Source: Osedax symbiont Rs1 (GTDB taxonomy: Bacteria > Pseudomonadota > Gammaproteobacteria > Pseudomonadales > Balneatricaceae). From it: 62,160 nucleotides of DNA. Below, piece after piece: positions 30,428 through 39,861 of this stretch. A program made the position numbers and the translations under genes. The notes beneath the pieces are model-generated. The model saw only the letters and a list, made by a program, of their open reading frames with translations. It did no database searches and was not told where the DNA came from. Positions within the stretch are counted from its first letter, which is position 1, and every line of letters begins with the position of its first letter. The stretch spans positions 77,522 through 139,681 of the forward strand of contig ASZJ01000056.1 in assembly GCA_000416275.1 (NCBI GenBank), read 5' to 3'.

Positions 30428-31372
30428 TCACTCCTGAATAGTGGCTGTGTTTTTTGAACTGACCGGAGTGTTGGATTGATAACGCTGACTTTCAATGAGT
30501 TTTTCAGAGCCTTTTTCGCCGTAGAGCACCACTGGGCGCTCATCATCGGTAATCACTGTTACCGCACGTGAATCAACATCATCATGGAGGTTTTCAGCAC
30601 TGAGTACAAAGCGGCGCAGCACGCCCCCAAAGGCTTTTTGTAAGTTCTGCGTGGTAAACACTTTACTGGTTTTACCATAGGCAAGTAGCTCTTTGTTAAT
30701 AAGGATAGCATGGTCACAAAACTCAGGAACACTACCTAAATTATGGGTAGATACCAGAATCACCTTGCCTTCACTCGCCAAGTCTTTTAGCAGTCGAATA
30801 ATATGTTCTTCAGTCGTTACATCGACACCGGTAAAAGGCTCATCTAATAAGATAATTTGACTCTGTTGAGCGAGGGCTCTGGCAAGAAAAACACGTTTGC
30901 GCTGTCCTCCGGAAAGCTCACCTATTTGCCGGTGCTTAAACGACTGCATGTTAACCCGTGACAACGCTAAATCAACGGCTTGGTGATCAGCTGATTTGGG
31001 GATTCGCAGAAAATTCATATGTCCAAAGCGGCCCATCATCACCACATCTTCTACTAAAACAGGGAAGTTCCAATCTACATCTTCACTCTGTGGAACATAG
31101 GCAACTTGATGGCTCTTTAACGCTTGTTTAACGCTCAAACCGAGAAGGCTAACACTCCCTTGGTAGCAGGGAACAAACCCCATGATTGCCTTGAACAGAG
31201 TCGATTTTCCGCTGCCATTAATCCCGACTAACGCGGTAATTGATCCCACGGGTATATCAAAACTGATATTGCGAATAGCTTGGTGGCCATTTTTGTATAC
31301 GACACTCAGATTATCGACGCTAATGCCAATATTTTGCGAGTTGTCGAGGGCGCTTTGCTGCCGGTTTTTCAT
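30428..31372 (-). CDS. Mn/Fe ABC transporter ATP-binding protein (SitB/MntB type)
   Basis: Cytoplasmic ATPase energising uptake. Walker A is [10 protein letters not shown], the Q-loop is VPQSEDVDW (an S-E-D-V-D-W pattern typical of Mn/Zn-type importers), the signature is [14 protein letters not shown], Walker B is IILLDEPF and the switch is STHNLG. A C-terminal extension of about 60 residues follows the ATPase core. AGGAG lies before ATG 31372. It starts 10 bases after the binding-protein stop. Confidence 0.92.
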   Translation of the reverse strand: MKNRQQSALDNSQNIGISVDNLSVVYKNGHQAIRNISFDIPVGSITALVGINGSGKSTLFKAIMGFVPCYQGSVSLLGLSVKQALKSHQVAYVPQSEDVDWNFPVLVEDVVMMGRFGHMNFLRIPKSADHQAVDLALSRVNMQSFKHRQIGELSGGQRKRVFLARALAQQSQIILLDEPFTGVDVTTEEHIIRLLKDLASEGKVILVSTHNLGSVPEFCDHAILINKELLAYGKTSKVFTTQNLQKAFGGVLRRFVLSAENLHDDVDSRAVTVITDDERPVVLYGEKGSEKLIESQRYQSNTPVSSKNTATIQE

Positions 31373-31382
31373 CAGATTACTC

Positions 31383-32300
31383 CTAGTTATCCCACTGACG
31401 ATTCAGACCGTCGACGATTGTGCTCATGGTCACTTTTAACAGTGCCAAATAATTGGGTACAGGGCCATTTTCAGTACTCAAAGAATCAACGTAGAGCACG
31501 CCTGCGTAATGGCTGCTCGTTTCTCTGGCAATTTGTTTGGCAGGTTTGTCTGATACGGTACTCTCACTGAATATCGCAGAAATCTGGTGTTTATTTACCT
31601 GATCGATCACCGCTCGCATCTGGTGTGGGGAACCTTGCGAATCAGCATTGATAGGCCAAATAAACAGCTCTTTTAAGCCTAGATCTCTCGCTAGATAGCT
31701 AAAGGCTCCCTCACTCGTCACCAACCAGCGTTTACTGGCTGGCATCGCTGCAATTTGCTGTTTAAAGGGGGTCGCTAAAGCACTAACTTCGGCGCTATAA
31801 CGCTGCGCATTTTGTCGGTAGTAAGTTGCATTTTTTGGATCTAAATCGGTGAGCGCGACCCGAATATTCTCGATATAGATCATCGCATTTTTGGTAGACA
31901 TCCAAGCGTGTGGATTGGGCTTTTCAGCATATTCCCCGCCATCAATACTCAGTGGAGTGATACCTTTAGTCAAAGTAACCTTAGGGACATTGGGAAGGTT
32001 TTGATAGAACTTATCAAACCAAAGCTCCAAATTCATACCGTGCCAAAGAATTAAATCAGCTCCTTGGGTTTTTATAATATCTTTGGGAGTCGGTTGGTAG
32101 TTATGTATTTCAGCGCCGGCTTTAGTGATCGAGACAACATTAGCTTTGTCGCCTGCAATTTGCTGCGCAATGTCAGCAAAAATTGTAAAGGTGGTGACTA
32201 TTTTTAAGAGGGGGGCGGATTCTTTAGAGTGAGAAGCTGCTATACCATTCGTCGATATGATTATAGTAATCAATAATATTAGGTTTCTTAGATAGGGCAT
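31383..32300 (-). CDS. Mn/Fe-binding periplasmic protein (SitA/MntA, cluster A-I)
   Basis: Metal-binding receptor of the importer. The signal peptide is [21 protein letters not shown]. Predicted ligands are His in IHNYQPTP, His in NPHAWMS, Glu in [11 protein letters not shown] and Asp in LYVDSLS. A His-His-Glu-Asp set is typical of manganese or iron binders rather than zinc binders. The frame runs on upstream to 32420 through the family-A element; ATG 32300 with AGGAAAAAC upstream gives a proper signal peptide. Confidence 0.9.
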   Translation of the reverse strand: MPYLRNLILLITIIISTNGIAASHSKESAPLLKIVTTFTIFADIAQQIAGDKANVVSITKAGAEIHNYQPTPKDIIKTQGADLILWHGMNLELWFDKFYQNLPNVPKVTLTKGITPLSIDGGEYAEKPNPHAWMSTKNAMIYIENIRVALTDLDPKNATYYRQNAQRYSAEVSALATPFKQQIAAMPASKRWLVTSEGAFSYLARDLGLKELFIWPINADSQGSPHQMRAVIDQVNKHQISAIFSESTVSDKPAKQIARETSSHYAGVLYVDSLSTENGPVPNYLALLKVTMSTIVDGLNRQWDN

Positions 32301-32326
32301 TGTTTTTCCTGTATAAAATATATAGT

Positions 32327-32487
32327 GAGACCTTAGCATACCTATTGAACTCGGAAATACGGCGTTTAAAACTGGCTCAACATGCGCATATACACCAGTA
32401 ATATCCATAAACAGGGGCATACTTACTTGGTTATTTGGTCGGTTTTTTCTTGTACTGCCTTCGCTCGTGACGTTATGCTGAGATCCG
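32327..32487. mobile_element. Family-A MITE in the leader of the metal importer
   Basis: From GAGACCTTAGCATACC to CGTTATGCTGAGATC, in reverse orientation relative to the copy at 2259 (GTTTAAAACTGGCTCAACATG, ACACCAGTAAT). No target duplication is evident. It lies between the promoter/Fur-like site at 32525-32565 and the first gene at 32300, so it should be transcribed as part of the 5' leader. Confidence 0.75.
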
Positions 32488-32524
32488 CTATTAACAGTGT
32501 GCTAAAAGTTAGTGACTAGCTGTG

Positions 32525-32565
32525 ATTATAAAACAGCTTAAATGAGAATGCAAATCATTTGCATT
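32525..32565 (-). promoter_or_regulatory. Fur/Mur-like operator overlapping a sigma-70 promoter
   Basis: AATGCAAATCATTTGCATT (32547-32565) is a perfect 8-bp inverted repeat with a 3-base centre, in the style of Fur boxes; the preceding AATGAG extends the likeness. On the minus strand, TTGCAT (32553-32548) and TATAAT (32530-32525) are separated by exactly 17 bases, giving a good -35/-10 pair. The operator covers the -35. It points at the Mn/Fe importer about 220 bases downstream. Metal repression is inferred. Confidence 0.72.
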
Positions 32566-33118
32566 AATAAGATGGTTATGCAGAGATCTAAAGAATATAA
32601 ATTATATAGTGGTTATATCAAGGGCTGGTCGGATTGACCGAATACGAAAAATAATTTTCTTACTTGCTGTGCTTTTGTGTTAGCTACATCGCAGTATACA
32701 CTGCGAGCAGCTAAAGCTGATCCGATCAAATTAGTGTTAAATAGCACGCTATTATTCAGCGCAAATGATCGCTAATTTTTCTGACATATTCTTGCTCGCA
32801 CATCGAACCCCGTATTTGTTGAAGTTCATAGACCGTTATTCTTTCAAGCATAGATAAAACGTGAATCATTCTAACAGTATTATCCCCGAATTTTAAAATT
32901 TGTTCCCAGACAGGCTTGCAAAAAATAGCTGAACTGCATAAGTGCGGGATATTTAATTAGTACTAAGTGAATCAAGAGCTTGCGCTATGTGGTGCAGTAA
33001 ACTCACGGATTGAGGTAATAGCAAAAGAGACGGGCGAGGGGATTAGAGACTAGAATAAGTGGCGGCACTCTGCGCACCGGGAGTACATAGGCTGACTTCC
33101 CGGCGCTGCGATCTGCGT
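32566..33118. other. Intergenic gap with a truncated family-B element
   Basis: 32968-33015 matches the right third of family B (GAATCAAGAGCTTGCGCTAT, GTGGTGCAGT, ending GATTGAGG). The rest holds no gene I can support. It separates the divergently oriented importer control region from the 3' end of the dehydrogenase. Confidence 0.5.
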
Positions 33119-34531
33119 TTATCCGTAGAATATTTTACCGGGGTTCATGATGTTGTGTGGATCGATGGCCTGTTTGATGATAAACATATAATTGAGTCCC
33201 GCGCCGTGCTCGGCAAACATATATTTTGCCTTGCCGATTCCTATACCGTGCTCGCCGGTGCAAGTTCCTTCAAAGCGCAGCGCGCGAGCCGCCAGTCGAT
33301 CTAAGAAACTGGCGACTTTTTGATTATCTGCTGCAGAGCTCTCATCAAAACTGACCAATACGTGGAAGTTGCCATCGCCAGCGTGCCCGACAATAGGTCC
33401 AATTAAGCCGCTGTCCAGGATATCTTGTTTGGTTTCAGTGACACAATCTGCAAAGTTAGAAATAGGCACGCAAACATCGGTTGATAAGTGCGCCATGCCG
33501 GGAGCTAAGTCACACCCCGCCCAGTATGCATCGTGTCTGGCTTTCCATAACAGGTTGCGCTCTTCGGTTTTAGTGGCGGCCTGAAAATCGTCGGAACCAA
33601 ACTCAGCGGCAATGTCTTTAAACATCTCGATCTGTTCAGCGCAGTAGTTTTCGCTGCCGTGGAACTCTAAAAACAAGGTAGGTTTAACCGCCAATGTTAA
33701 CTTAGAGTATGAATTACATGCGCCTACTTGTATCTCATCGAGCAGTTCAATACGCGCGACGGGGACTCCGGTTTGGATGGTTAAAATAACCGCCTCGCAG
33801 GCCTGTTGAATACTGTCAAAACTACACACTGCCGAGAGTATCTTTTCCGGAATACCGTACAGTTTTAGGGTTAATTCAGTGATGACCCCCAAAGTTCCTT
33901 CACTGCCAATCAACAGCCTGGCCAGATCATAGCCGGCGGACGATTTTTTAGCTCTGCCGCCGGTTTTAATGATGTCGCCATTGGGCATTACCACTGTCAT
34001 GTTGATTACATTGTCGCGCATCGTGCCATAGCGAACAGCATTAGTTCCCGAGGCGCGGGTGGCTGCCATCCCCGCTAAAGTTGCCTCGGCGCCCGGATCG
34101 ATAGGGAAGAACAAGCCGCTGTCTCGCAGATAAATATTTAACTCTTGGCGGGTCAAGCCGGCGCCGACAGTGACGTCGAGATCTGCGGAATTTAATTGAA
34201 TAACCTGATTCATTTCAGAGAGGTCAATACAGATACCGCCGTTGATTGCAGACACTTGTCCCTCGAGAGAGCTACCGGCTCCGTAGGGAATAATAGGTAC
34301 CACATATTTGGCGCAAATTTTGACAATCTCTGAGACTTGACCGGTGGATGTGGCGTAGGCGACAGCATCAGGTGCCATACTTTTGTGATAGGTTACTTCG
34401 CCGCCACCGTGCTGTTTTCTAACGGCGGCAGAGATCACTAGCTTATCACCGAGTAACTGGGTTAAATCTCGAATGGCTAAGCTCACATCGCCATAATCAT
34501 GACTGTACGATTTTAAACTATTTGCTGTCAT
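33119..34531 (-). CDS. FAD-linked D-lactate/2-hydroxyacid dehydrogenase
   Basis: GlcD/D-lactate dehydrogenase family flavoprotein, 470 residues, that oxidises a D-2-hydroxyacid and probably passes electrons to the respiratory chain. The PCMH-type FAD domain is visible (VPIIPYGAGSSLEGQVS, PIDPGAEATLAGMAATRASG, GSEGTLGVITELTLKLYG). The C-terminal cap has GHAGDGNFHVLV, CTGEHGIGIGKAKYM and NPGKIF. Single gene without GlcE/GlcF partners, so D-lactate is a likely but unproven substrate. Confidence 0.88.
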   Translation of the reverse strand: MTANSLKSYSHDYGDVSLAIRDLTQLLGDKLVISAAVRKQHGGGEVTYHKSMAPDAVAYATSTGQVSEIVKICAKYVVPIIPYGAGSSLEGQVSAINGGICIDLSEMNQVIQLNSADLDVTVGAGLTRQELNIYLRDSGLFFPIDPGAEATLAGMAATRASGTNAVRYGTMRDNVINMTVVMPNGDIIKTGGRAKKSSAGYDLARLLIGSEGTLGVITELTLKLYGIPEKILSAVCSFDSIQQACEAVILTIQTGVPVARIELLDEIQVGACNSYSKLTLAVKPTLFLEFHGSENYCAEQIEMFKDIAAEFGSDDFQAATKTEERNLLWKARHDAYWAGCDLAPGMAHLSTDVCVPISNFADCVTETKQDILDSGLIGPIVGHAGDGNFHVLVSFDESSAADNQKVASFLDRLAARALRFEGTCTGEHGIGIGKAKYMFAEHGAGLNYMFIIKQAIDPHNIMNPGKIFYG

Positions 34532-34655
34532 TGTCTCATTCCATATTATTATTGGCTATAACCCAGGAAAACGCTGATATAGAGCCGAAGAAGTGGCAAT
34601 TTTACAATATTATTTAATGCTAACGCAATGATATAAGTGCGATCGCATGCTTTTG

Positions 34656-34746
34656 ACTTAAAGCTTAAAGCTTAAAGCTTGTAGCTTGTAGCTTGTAACT
34701 TAAAGCTTAAAGCTTAAAGCTTAAAGCTTGTAACTTAAAGCTTGTA
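34656..34746. repeat. Thirteen tandem heptamers between MarR and the dehydrogenase
   Basis: Thirteen consecutive 7-bp units of the types ACTTAAA, GCTTAAA and GCTTGTA, mixed in no simple order. It lies in the 246-base gap between the MarR gene and the dehydrogenase gene, on whose promoter side it falls. Length variation by 7 bp would change promoter spacing without touching coding sequence. Confidence 0.9.
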
Positions 34747-34777
34747 ACTAGTCTCTTAGCGCTTAAATTTATTGAGT

Positions 34778-35275
34778 TTACCAGCCGTCATCTTGATCGG
34801 CGTTTAAGTTATCAAGGTGTCGCTCTAGCTTGTCACACAAGCTGAACAGCGTCGCTAACTCATCTGCACTCAATCCCGCTTGCACTCGCTGGTGGGCTTT
34901 TTGCCTACCTGGGGCTATCGTATCGTGCACCTGGAAACCATGCTCAGTTAATTGCACTAACAGTTGCCGACTGTCTTTGTTGGATTTTCTGCTCTCAACA
35001 CAGCCTTTGCTTTTTAAGGATTTAATCGCGCGCGATGCCACCGTCGGGCCAATTCCGCTGATATCGGCCAATTTGCCAATCGGCATGCGGCCATACTGAC
35101 CTAGTTGTGCGATCATCCGCCATTCGACCAGTGAAATGTTAGACTCTGCGCAGCCGTCACGCTCGCCGTAGTTGGATATTCGCCACAGCAGCCGATTAAA
35201 GCGGTTGGCAATAATTTTTTCCAGCGACATGGCACAGGCTGATAGCCGATTTTCTTTACCTTGCAATAGACTCAC
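34778..35275 (-). CDS. MarR-family transcriptional regulator
   Basis: Winged-helix regulator of 165 residues. The HTH reads EWRMIAQLGQYGRMPIGKLAD to GPTVASRAIKSLKSKGCVE with the wing RKSNKDSRQLLVQLTEHG. It likely controls the downstream dehydrogenase on the same strand or its own transcription. The frame begins at GTG 35275; ATG 35230 (MSLEKIIANRFN) is an alternative. Neither has a strong ribosome site. Confidence 0.85.
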   Translation of the reverse strand: MSLLQGKENRLSACAMSLEKIIANRFNRLLWRISNYGERDGCAESNISLVEWRMIAQLGQYGRMPIGKLADISGIGPTVASRAIKSLKSKGCVESRKSNKDSRQLLVQLTEHGFQVHDTIAPGRQKAHQRVQAGLSADELATLFSLCDKLERHLDNLNADQDDGW

Positions 35276-35378
35276 CCTTGCATTAACCCTAGTGAATGAT
35301 CGTCAAGTTTGACAATGGCATGAAAACATACGTGTTAATCCAGATAAAGGTTTACTTCGGTGGTAGCGGTAATAAGCC

Positions 35379-35406
35379 CACCACTCACCACTCACCACTC
35401 ACCACT
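35379..35406. repeat. Four perfect copies of the heptamer CACCACT
   Basis: CACCACT is repeated four times exactly, upstream of the MarR gene and of the response regulator. Another tandem repeat with a 7-bp period. Confidence 0.9.
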
Positions 35407-35540
35407 CAGTTTGTGTTATCATTTTTAAATACTTACCATAGATATTTATCTGTGGTTCATTTTGGATTGGGATGTTAGTATTTATCCCGCTTTATCTCAC
35501 TTTACTTAATGTTTAGGATAATCATGGCCTTGAAGAGTAT

Positions 35541-36158
35541 ATGCTGAAAATAATTGCAGCGGATGATCATCGAGTTTTTTTAGAGGGGCTGCATAGCTTA
35601 TTTTCTGCTATTGAAGACTTTTGCCTGATCGGAAAATGCGAGCACCGAGACCAATTACCTCAGCTAATCGCCCTGCACCAACCCGACATCGTACTGATGG
35701 ATATTTCTATGCCCGGGGCCGCCATAGAATCAGTACTAAAGGCGGCTGAAAAGGAACACTCTGAGTTAAAGTTTTTAGCATTAACTATGCACTCGGAACC
35801 CACGTTAGTGACGCAACTGCTGCATTTAGGGATGAGCGGATACATCTTAAAAGAAGATGCTTTTGACGAGCTAGAACCGGCGATTCGCAAGGTGGTAGCG
35901 GGAGAGCAGTACATATCTTGCTCCCTGCTAGAAGTGATGCAACAGTCGCACAGTGGCAGTCAAACCTTGACCCACAGAGAAACGGAAATTTTATGTTACG
36001 TGGGCAGGGGATACAGCAATAAAAACGTGGCTAAATTTCTTGAAATAAGTGAGCGGACAGTACGTTTTCACTTGTCAAATTGTTGCATTAAACTCAAGGC
36101 TAACGGTCGCACTAATGCAGTCGCTAAGGCACTGTCACTATCACTGTTTGAAATTTAA
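35541..36158 (+). CDS. NarL/LuxR-type response regulator
   Basis: 205 residues. The receiver domain has the acidic pair in IIAADDHRVF, the phospho-acceptor Asp in PDIVLMDISMPG and Lys in YILKED. A LuxR-type HTH follows (LTHRETEILCYVGRGYSNKN, ISERTVRFHLSNCCIKL). AAGAG precedes ATG 35541. It is convergent with a histidine kinase gene 250 bases away; HisKA_3 kinases normally pair with NarL-type regulators, so this is the probable partner. Confidence 0.9.
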   Translation: MLKIIAADDHRVFLEGLHSLFSAIEDFCLIGKCEHRDQLPQLIALHQPDIVLMDISMPGAAIESVLKAAEKEHSELKFLALTMHSEPTLVTQLLHLGMSGYILKEDAFDELEPAIRKVVAGEQYISCSLLEVMQQSHSGSQTLTHRETEILCYVGRGYSNKNVAKFLEISERTVRFHLSNCCIKLKANGRTNAVAKALSLSLFEI

Positions 36159-36160
36159 TC

Positions 36161-36225
36161 AGACCTCTGCATAACGTGCCGATAGGGTACGATAACTGCG
36201 CTCGGTAATACGGCGTTATTAACCT
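36161..36225. mobile_element. Truncated family-A MITE
   Basis: AGACCTCTGCATAACGTGCC, then GATAACTGCGCTCGGTAATACGGCG: the first 65 bases of family A in reverse orientation; the other end is missing. It begins 3 bases after the response regulator stop. Confidence 0.65.
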
Positions 36226-36345
36226 TAGTAGTTAGCAACGTGGAGTTTAAAGATGGTTTACAAGTAGAGGATCAATCAGAGAGCGCTGTTGCGTGATCCA
36301 TACATCAGCTTTGACAATAACTCTGGCATGAACTTTATCAGTGTA

Positions 36346-36413
36346 GTAGGTTTTTTTTAACCGCTGGCAGATCAAAACTTGTGCTATGGGGGGCAGTGAA
36401 GTTACGGCTATCA
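36346..36413. mobile_element. Truncated family-B MITE at the end of the kinase gene
   Basis: AACCGCTGGCAGATCAAAACTTGTGCTATGG, then CAGTGAAGTTACGGCTATCAG: the right part of family B, diverged. It abuts the kinase stop codon (36411-36413). Confidence 0.5.
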
Positions 36414-38246
36414 GTTGATAGAGTGGCTATTATTATGAAGGGGTAGCGTAACAGTCACTGTGGTGCCCAAAATAGGGTCACTGGTGATGTTTATGGAACC
36501 GTCCAGTAAGGCGATCCGCTCAGTTAGGCTGATGAAACCAAAACCGCCATCGCTCTTTTGATGAGGCTCTGTCGCCGCGTCAAATCCCACTCCGTTATCG
36601 ACTATTTTAAGTCGTATTTTAAGTTTTGATATTTTCAACTCAATCTCTATATGAGTCGCTTTTCCGTGTGTGATGGCATTGCAGACGCACTCCTGAAAAA
36701 TGCGAAATAGATGCTGCTCGATCTGTTTGTCCAATGAGATTTCTTGACTATTAAAAGAAAATTTAACCGGGTGCTGCAGTGCTAAGCTCTGACATTTCTG
36801 TTCTAGTGCAAGCGAGATACAACAGTGGTCTATCTCCACTGGATGTAAACCATTGATTAGGCGTCGCAGGTTAAGCAGCGCATTTTTAAGTTCGCTCTCT
36901 ACATAATCGGTGTGTGTAGAGCGCTGTTGTTTATTCTGCAATTGAATATGCATCTTCATCGCTGCCAAATGTTGACCTAGACCATCGTGTAACTCTCTGG
37001 CCAGTGCATGGCGGGTGTTTTCGGTAATGTTGACGACTCTGGTCGAGAGCTTTTTATAATCTAAGCGCAAGTGAGCGAGTTGTTGAAAATAGGCGAACAG
37101 TAGCGCGTAGCGATAAAACAAGCTGCCAATTTGTATATTTCGATGGCCAAAACTGTCGTGCGGCATCCATTGCGTCCGTATCGAATAAATATAGACAAGC
37201 ACGGCTAACAGTTGCGCCCAGGAGCCTATGCGACCATTTTTGCAGGCCATTACCGCACTGTATAGTGCGTAACCGAAACACAAAAAAGTGATGAGAGAGA
37301 AAACATACCAACTGATCACCTTAATGCTGCTAGGTACCGCTGGTGAAATGATAAGAAACATAATCAGCCCAGTAGCCAGTGCCAATGCTTGAAAGACCGT
37401 GCCGCTTAAGTCTTTGTTTTGCGACCAAAAATACAGGGCAAGTACAATAGGAGTCGATAGTAAGGTCAACAGTAATAAAAGGTTACTGTTGAAAAAGTGT
37501 AATTGGTGAATAAAGAAAAAATCGTGAGAGAAGGTGCCCATCAGCATTAAAAAACTACAGGCAACCAACCATTTAAACTCGGGAAAAGTACCGAGCGCAT
37601 TTTTAATTAACAGTAAAACAATCAAAATATCGACGAGCGCGAAGCTGATAAAAAGAACATCGATGGAACTTGTTTCCAGCATCGCCTGCTGATGGTACTG
37701 GCGGAGAGTTTGTGCATCGTCGATCAGAACCCTGCCGTTAATTCCGGCGCCACCCGGGTACATTGCCCCCCACGCATCGCCAAAGCCGACCGCCACTTTA
37801 ATCGCCAATAAATTATCTTTAGCCTGTAAAAGACCGAGGGGAATAGGGTAAACCCGAGTCAGTCGCTGTGGATTAGTGGCGCTAAAAGTCCAGTTATCCT
37901 CAAACTTTCCCAGTGCGCCGATATTGACACCGTTTAACCAAGTTTGGTCGCTGTGGCGCAGTGATTCAATCAGTAAAGCTTGTTGCTTACTAGCTATTGT
38001 CGAATCGAAATGCACACGGTACCAGCCGACGGTGGCCTGCTGGTGTCGCTGCTTTAGAATGCCGGGCACTTCAACCACTGGCCACTGGCTATCATCAAAA
38101 GCAGACTGAGACCACAGTTGTTGATCGCCATACTTAAACCGCCAATGAGAGTCTAAAATCTGTACTTCAGAGCAAAATGCGGCACTACTCAATAGCAGAG
38201 ACAGTAAAAAGAAGGTAATAAATTTTATATAGCTAGCTGAATTCAT
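36411..38246 (-). CDS. Membrane sensor histidine kinase, 7TM with carbohydrate-binding-like sensor
   Basis: 611 residues. A signal-like N-terminus (residues 1-25) precedes a periplasmic beta-sandwich of about 160 residues with HWRFKYGDQQLWSQSAFDDSQWPVVEVPG and GWYRVHF, resembling the sugar-binding domain of beta-galactosidases and some 7TMR-DISM sensors. Seven hydrophobic helices follow. The cytoplasmic part has a HisKA_3 helix with the phospho-His in ARELHDGLGQHLAAMKMH and a HATPase with VDNGVGFD and GGFGFISLTERIALLDG. The ligand is unknown; a sugar or glycan is inferred from the fold. Confidence 0.85.
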   Translation of the reverse strand: MNSASYIKFITFFLLSLLLSSAAFCSEVQILDSHWRFKYGDQQLWSQSAFDDSQWPVVEVPGILKQRHQQATVGWYRVHFDSTIASKQQALLIESLRHSDQTWLNGVNIGALGKFEDNWTFSATNPQRLTRVYPIPLGLLQAKDNLLAIKVAVGFGDAWGAMYPGGAGINGRVLIDDAQTLRQYHQQAMLETSSIDVLFISFALVDILIVLLLIKNALGTFPEFKWLVACSFLMLMGTFSHDFFFIHQLHFFNSNLLLLLTLLSTPIVLALYFWSQNKDLSGTVFQALALATGLIMFLIISPAVPSSIKVISWYVFSLITFLCFGYALYSAVMACKNGRIGSWAQLLAVLVYIYSIRTQWMPHDSFGHRNIQIGSLFYRYALLFAYFQQLAHLRLDYKKLSTRVVNITENTRHALARELHDGLGQHLAAMKMHIQLQNKQQRSTHTDYVESELKNALLNLRRLINGLHPVEIDHCCISLALEQKCQSLALQHPVKFSFNSQEISLDKQIEQHLFRIFQECVCNAITHGKATHIEIELKISKLKIRLKIVDNGVGFDAATEPHQKSDGGFGFISLTERIALLDGSINITSDPILGTTVTVTLPLHNNSHSIN

Positions 38247-38304
38247 GCCTTAGTGTCTAGAAAATCTACCAGCTACGCAAGTTTTATTGATTGGAGAGAA
38301 ACGA

Positions 38305-38463
38305 GCTAGTTCTCATCCAGAAACAGGGGCTTAGCGAGGGAGATTCAATGGTTCAAGATGAGCAACACTAAATATGGGCGTTTGGTTGTTCCAAATAACT
38401 ATATCTAGTGGTGATTAGATTGGATTAGTGGGATTGCCGCAGTTGCTCATTGTTGCTTTTAGG
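38305..38463. mobile_element. Family-C MITE-like repeat, first copy
   Basis: About 159 bases sharing long runs with 45510-45674: CATCCAGAAACAGGGGC, CAATGGTTCAAGATGAGC, GGGCGTTTGGTTGT and AACTATATCTAGTGGTGATT. The right end is diverged (TTGTTGCTTTTAG). It lies upstream of the kinase gene. A shorter match sits at about 43437-43475. Confidence 0.7.
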
Positions 38464-38634
38464 TCCTGTATAAGAAACTAAAAAAAACCACTTAAGTCAT
38501 AAATTTTATGGGTTACCTGTCGTTTTTGACAGTAGTGTAATTGAGGAAAAAATGAGTAAATATAAGAGACAGAGTCAATGTTAAATCGCAATAGAAAATC
38601 AAGCGTAAAAATTAAAAATAGGTTTTAAATATTT

Positions 38635-38955
38635 ATGAAATTAGTAGCAACAGCTTCATTACTGCTCTCTGTTAGCGGCTGTATTAGTGAAGAGCAAACT
38701 TCGACGATCGCAAAACTTGATTGTAAAGCACTGGCAGAACTGGTCATCGAACGCAGCCAGTCGAGAAATTCAATCGTTGGTACCTTAGTAAAAATAACTG
38801 ACATAAGTATTGTCGTGGATGATGACAATTATATTGAATGTAAAGCCGATGGATTGATGAAAGATGGCAGCCATCAATTTGCCAGAATGTCAGCGCGTTC
38901 TACAGAGGGGCCATGGAGTTTTCAAGCAACGCTCAGCTCAACACCGTTGTATTAG
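38635..38955 (+). CDS. Small lipoprotein of unknown function
   Basis: 106 residues with a lipoprotein signal: MKLVATASLLLSVSGC, lipobox VSGC, Cys16 the predicted lipidated residue, followed by Ile-Ser, which does not signal inner-membrane retention. The mature part has two Cys (LDCKAL and IECKAD) that could form a disulfide. I do not recognise the family. Confidence 0.65.
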   Translation: MKLVATASLLLSVSGCISEEQTSTIAKLDCKALAELVIERSQSRNSIVGTLVKITDISIVVDDDNYIECKADGLMKDGSHQFARMSARSTEGPWSFQATLSSTPLY

Positions 38956-38963
38956 GGGAGGGG

Positions 38964-38998
38964 GTTAGAAGCTTGAAGTTGGAAGTTAAAAGCTGTGA
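38964..38998. repeat. Degenerate heptamer run
   Basis: Five consecutive 7-bp units (GTTAGAA, GCTTGAA, GTTGGAA, GTTAAAA, GCTGTGA) right after the lipoprotein gene. They are related in consensus to the arrays at 34656 and 61571. Confidence 0.65.
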
Positions 38999-39106
38999 GC
39001 AAGAAAAGTAATGAGTGGCAGGTCAAGTGATTAAAAATGGAAAGTTAATTGCTGGGAATTAGTAGGATGCTGGTGAAAAGCAGGATGTGTAAAGAAATAC
39101 TGAACT

Positions 39107-39830
39107 CGCAACTTATTGTAATTATAGTATTTTGTTTTTCCTCTGTGGTGAAAAAAGACTTTAAAAGATTAGTTTTACCACAGAGGTCACAGAGGTCACA
39201 GAGGAGGGATTTAAAAGACTAAAACCTAGAAAATTGTTGTTTTGCCAAGAATTAGATTGGTTGGTTTTAGGGTTTTCTCTGTGTAGCGCAGCGCCTCTGT
39301 GACCTCTGTGGTGAAAAAGGCCCTTAAGATCTTGGTTTTTGTTTTACTAGGTTTTAGGCTTTTCTCTTTGCAGCGCAGTGTCTGTGTGATCTCTGTGGTT
39401 AAAAAACTTTAAAAGATTGGTTTACCACAGAGGTCACAGAGGGCACGGAGGAGGGATTTAAAAGATTAGGCCTAGAGATTGCTGTCTTTCTTGATTTCTT
39501 GATTTTAATGTTTTCTCTGTGTAGCGCAGCGCCTCTGTGACCTCTGTGGTGAAACATTCTTTAAAATCTTGATCTTACCACAGAGAACACAGCGCAGGGA
39601 CTTAAAGACTTAAATGCTGTGGCTCAAAAAAATAGAAAAATGCAAATAATCGCTGTTAATTAGCAAGATATTTGTAAAAACTGAACTCACCATATGAACT
39701 CACATGGTTTACATGTCTCTACAAACTCGCCAGTTTTTGTCACTATAGTGTTTTGTTTTTCCTCTGTGTAGCGCAGCGTCTCTGTGCCCTCTGTGGTGAA
39801 ACATGCTCTTACCACAGTGAGGGATTAAAA
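39107..39830. repeat. CCACAGAGG satellite-like array 1
   Basis: Repeated blocks of ACCACAGAGGTCACAGAGG facing CCTCTGTGACCTCTGTGG, joined by conserved spacers (GGAGGGATTTAAAAGA, AAAATTGTTGTTTTGC, AGATTGGTTGGTTTTA, TTTTCTCTGTGTAGCGCAGC). Each block can fold as a large hairpin. No coding potential. It fills the gap between the lipoprotein and the TRAP permease. Arrays 2-4 are at 56570-57470, 59100-59740 and from about 62020 to the window end. Confidence 0.85.
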
Positions 39831-39861
39831 GATTGAACTCGCCACGTATATGATGACTCAG

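Noticed and set aside
32301-32420. Extended N-terminus of the metal-binding protein
   Set aside because: It would run through the family-A element and place the signal peptide 40 residues inside the protein.
34656-34746. Iterons of a replication origin
   Set aside because: 7-bp units are far too short for Rep or DnaA boxes, and no initiator gene is nearby.
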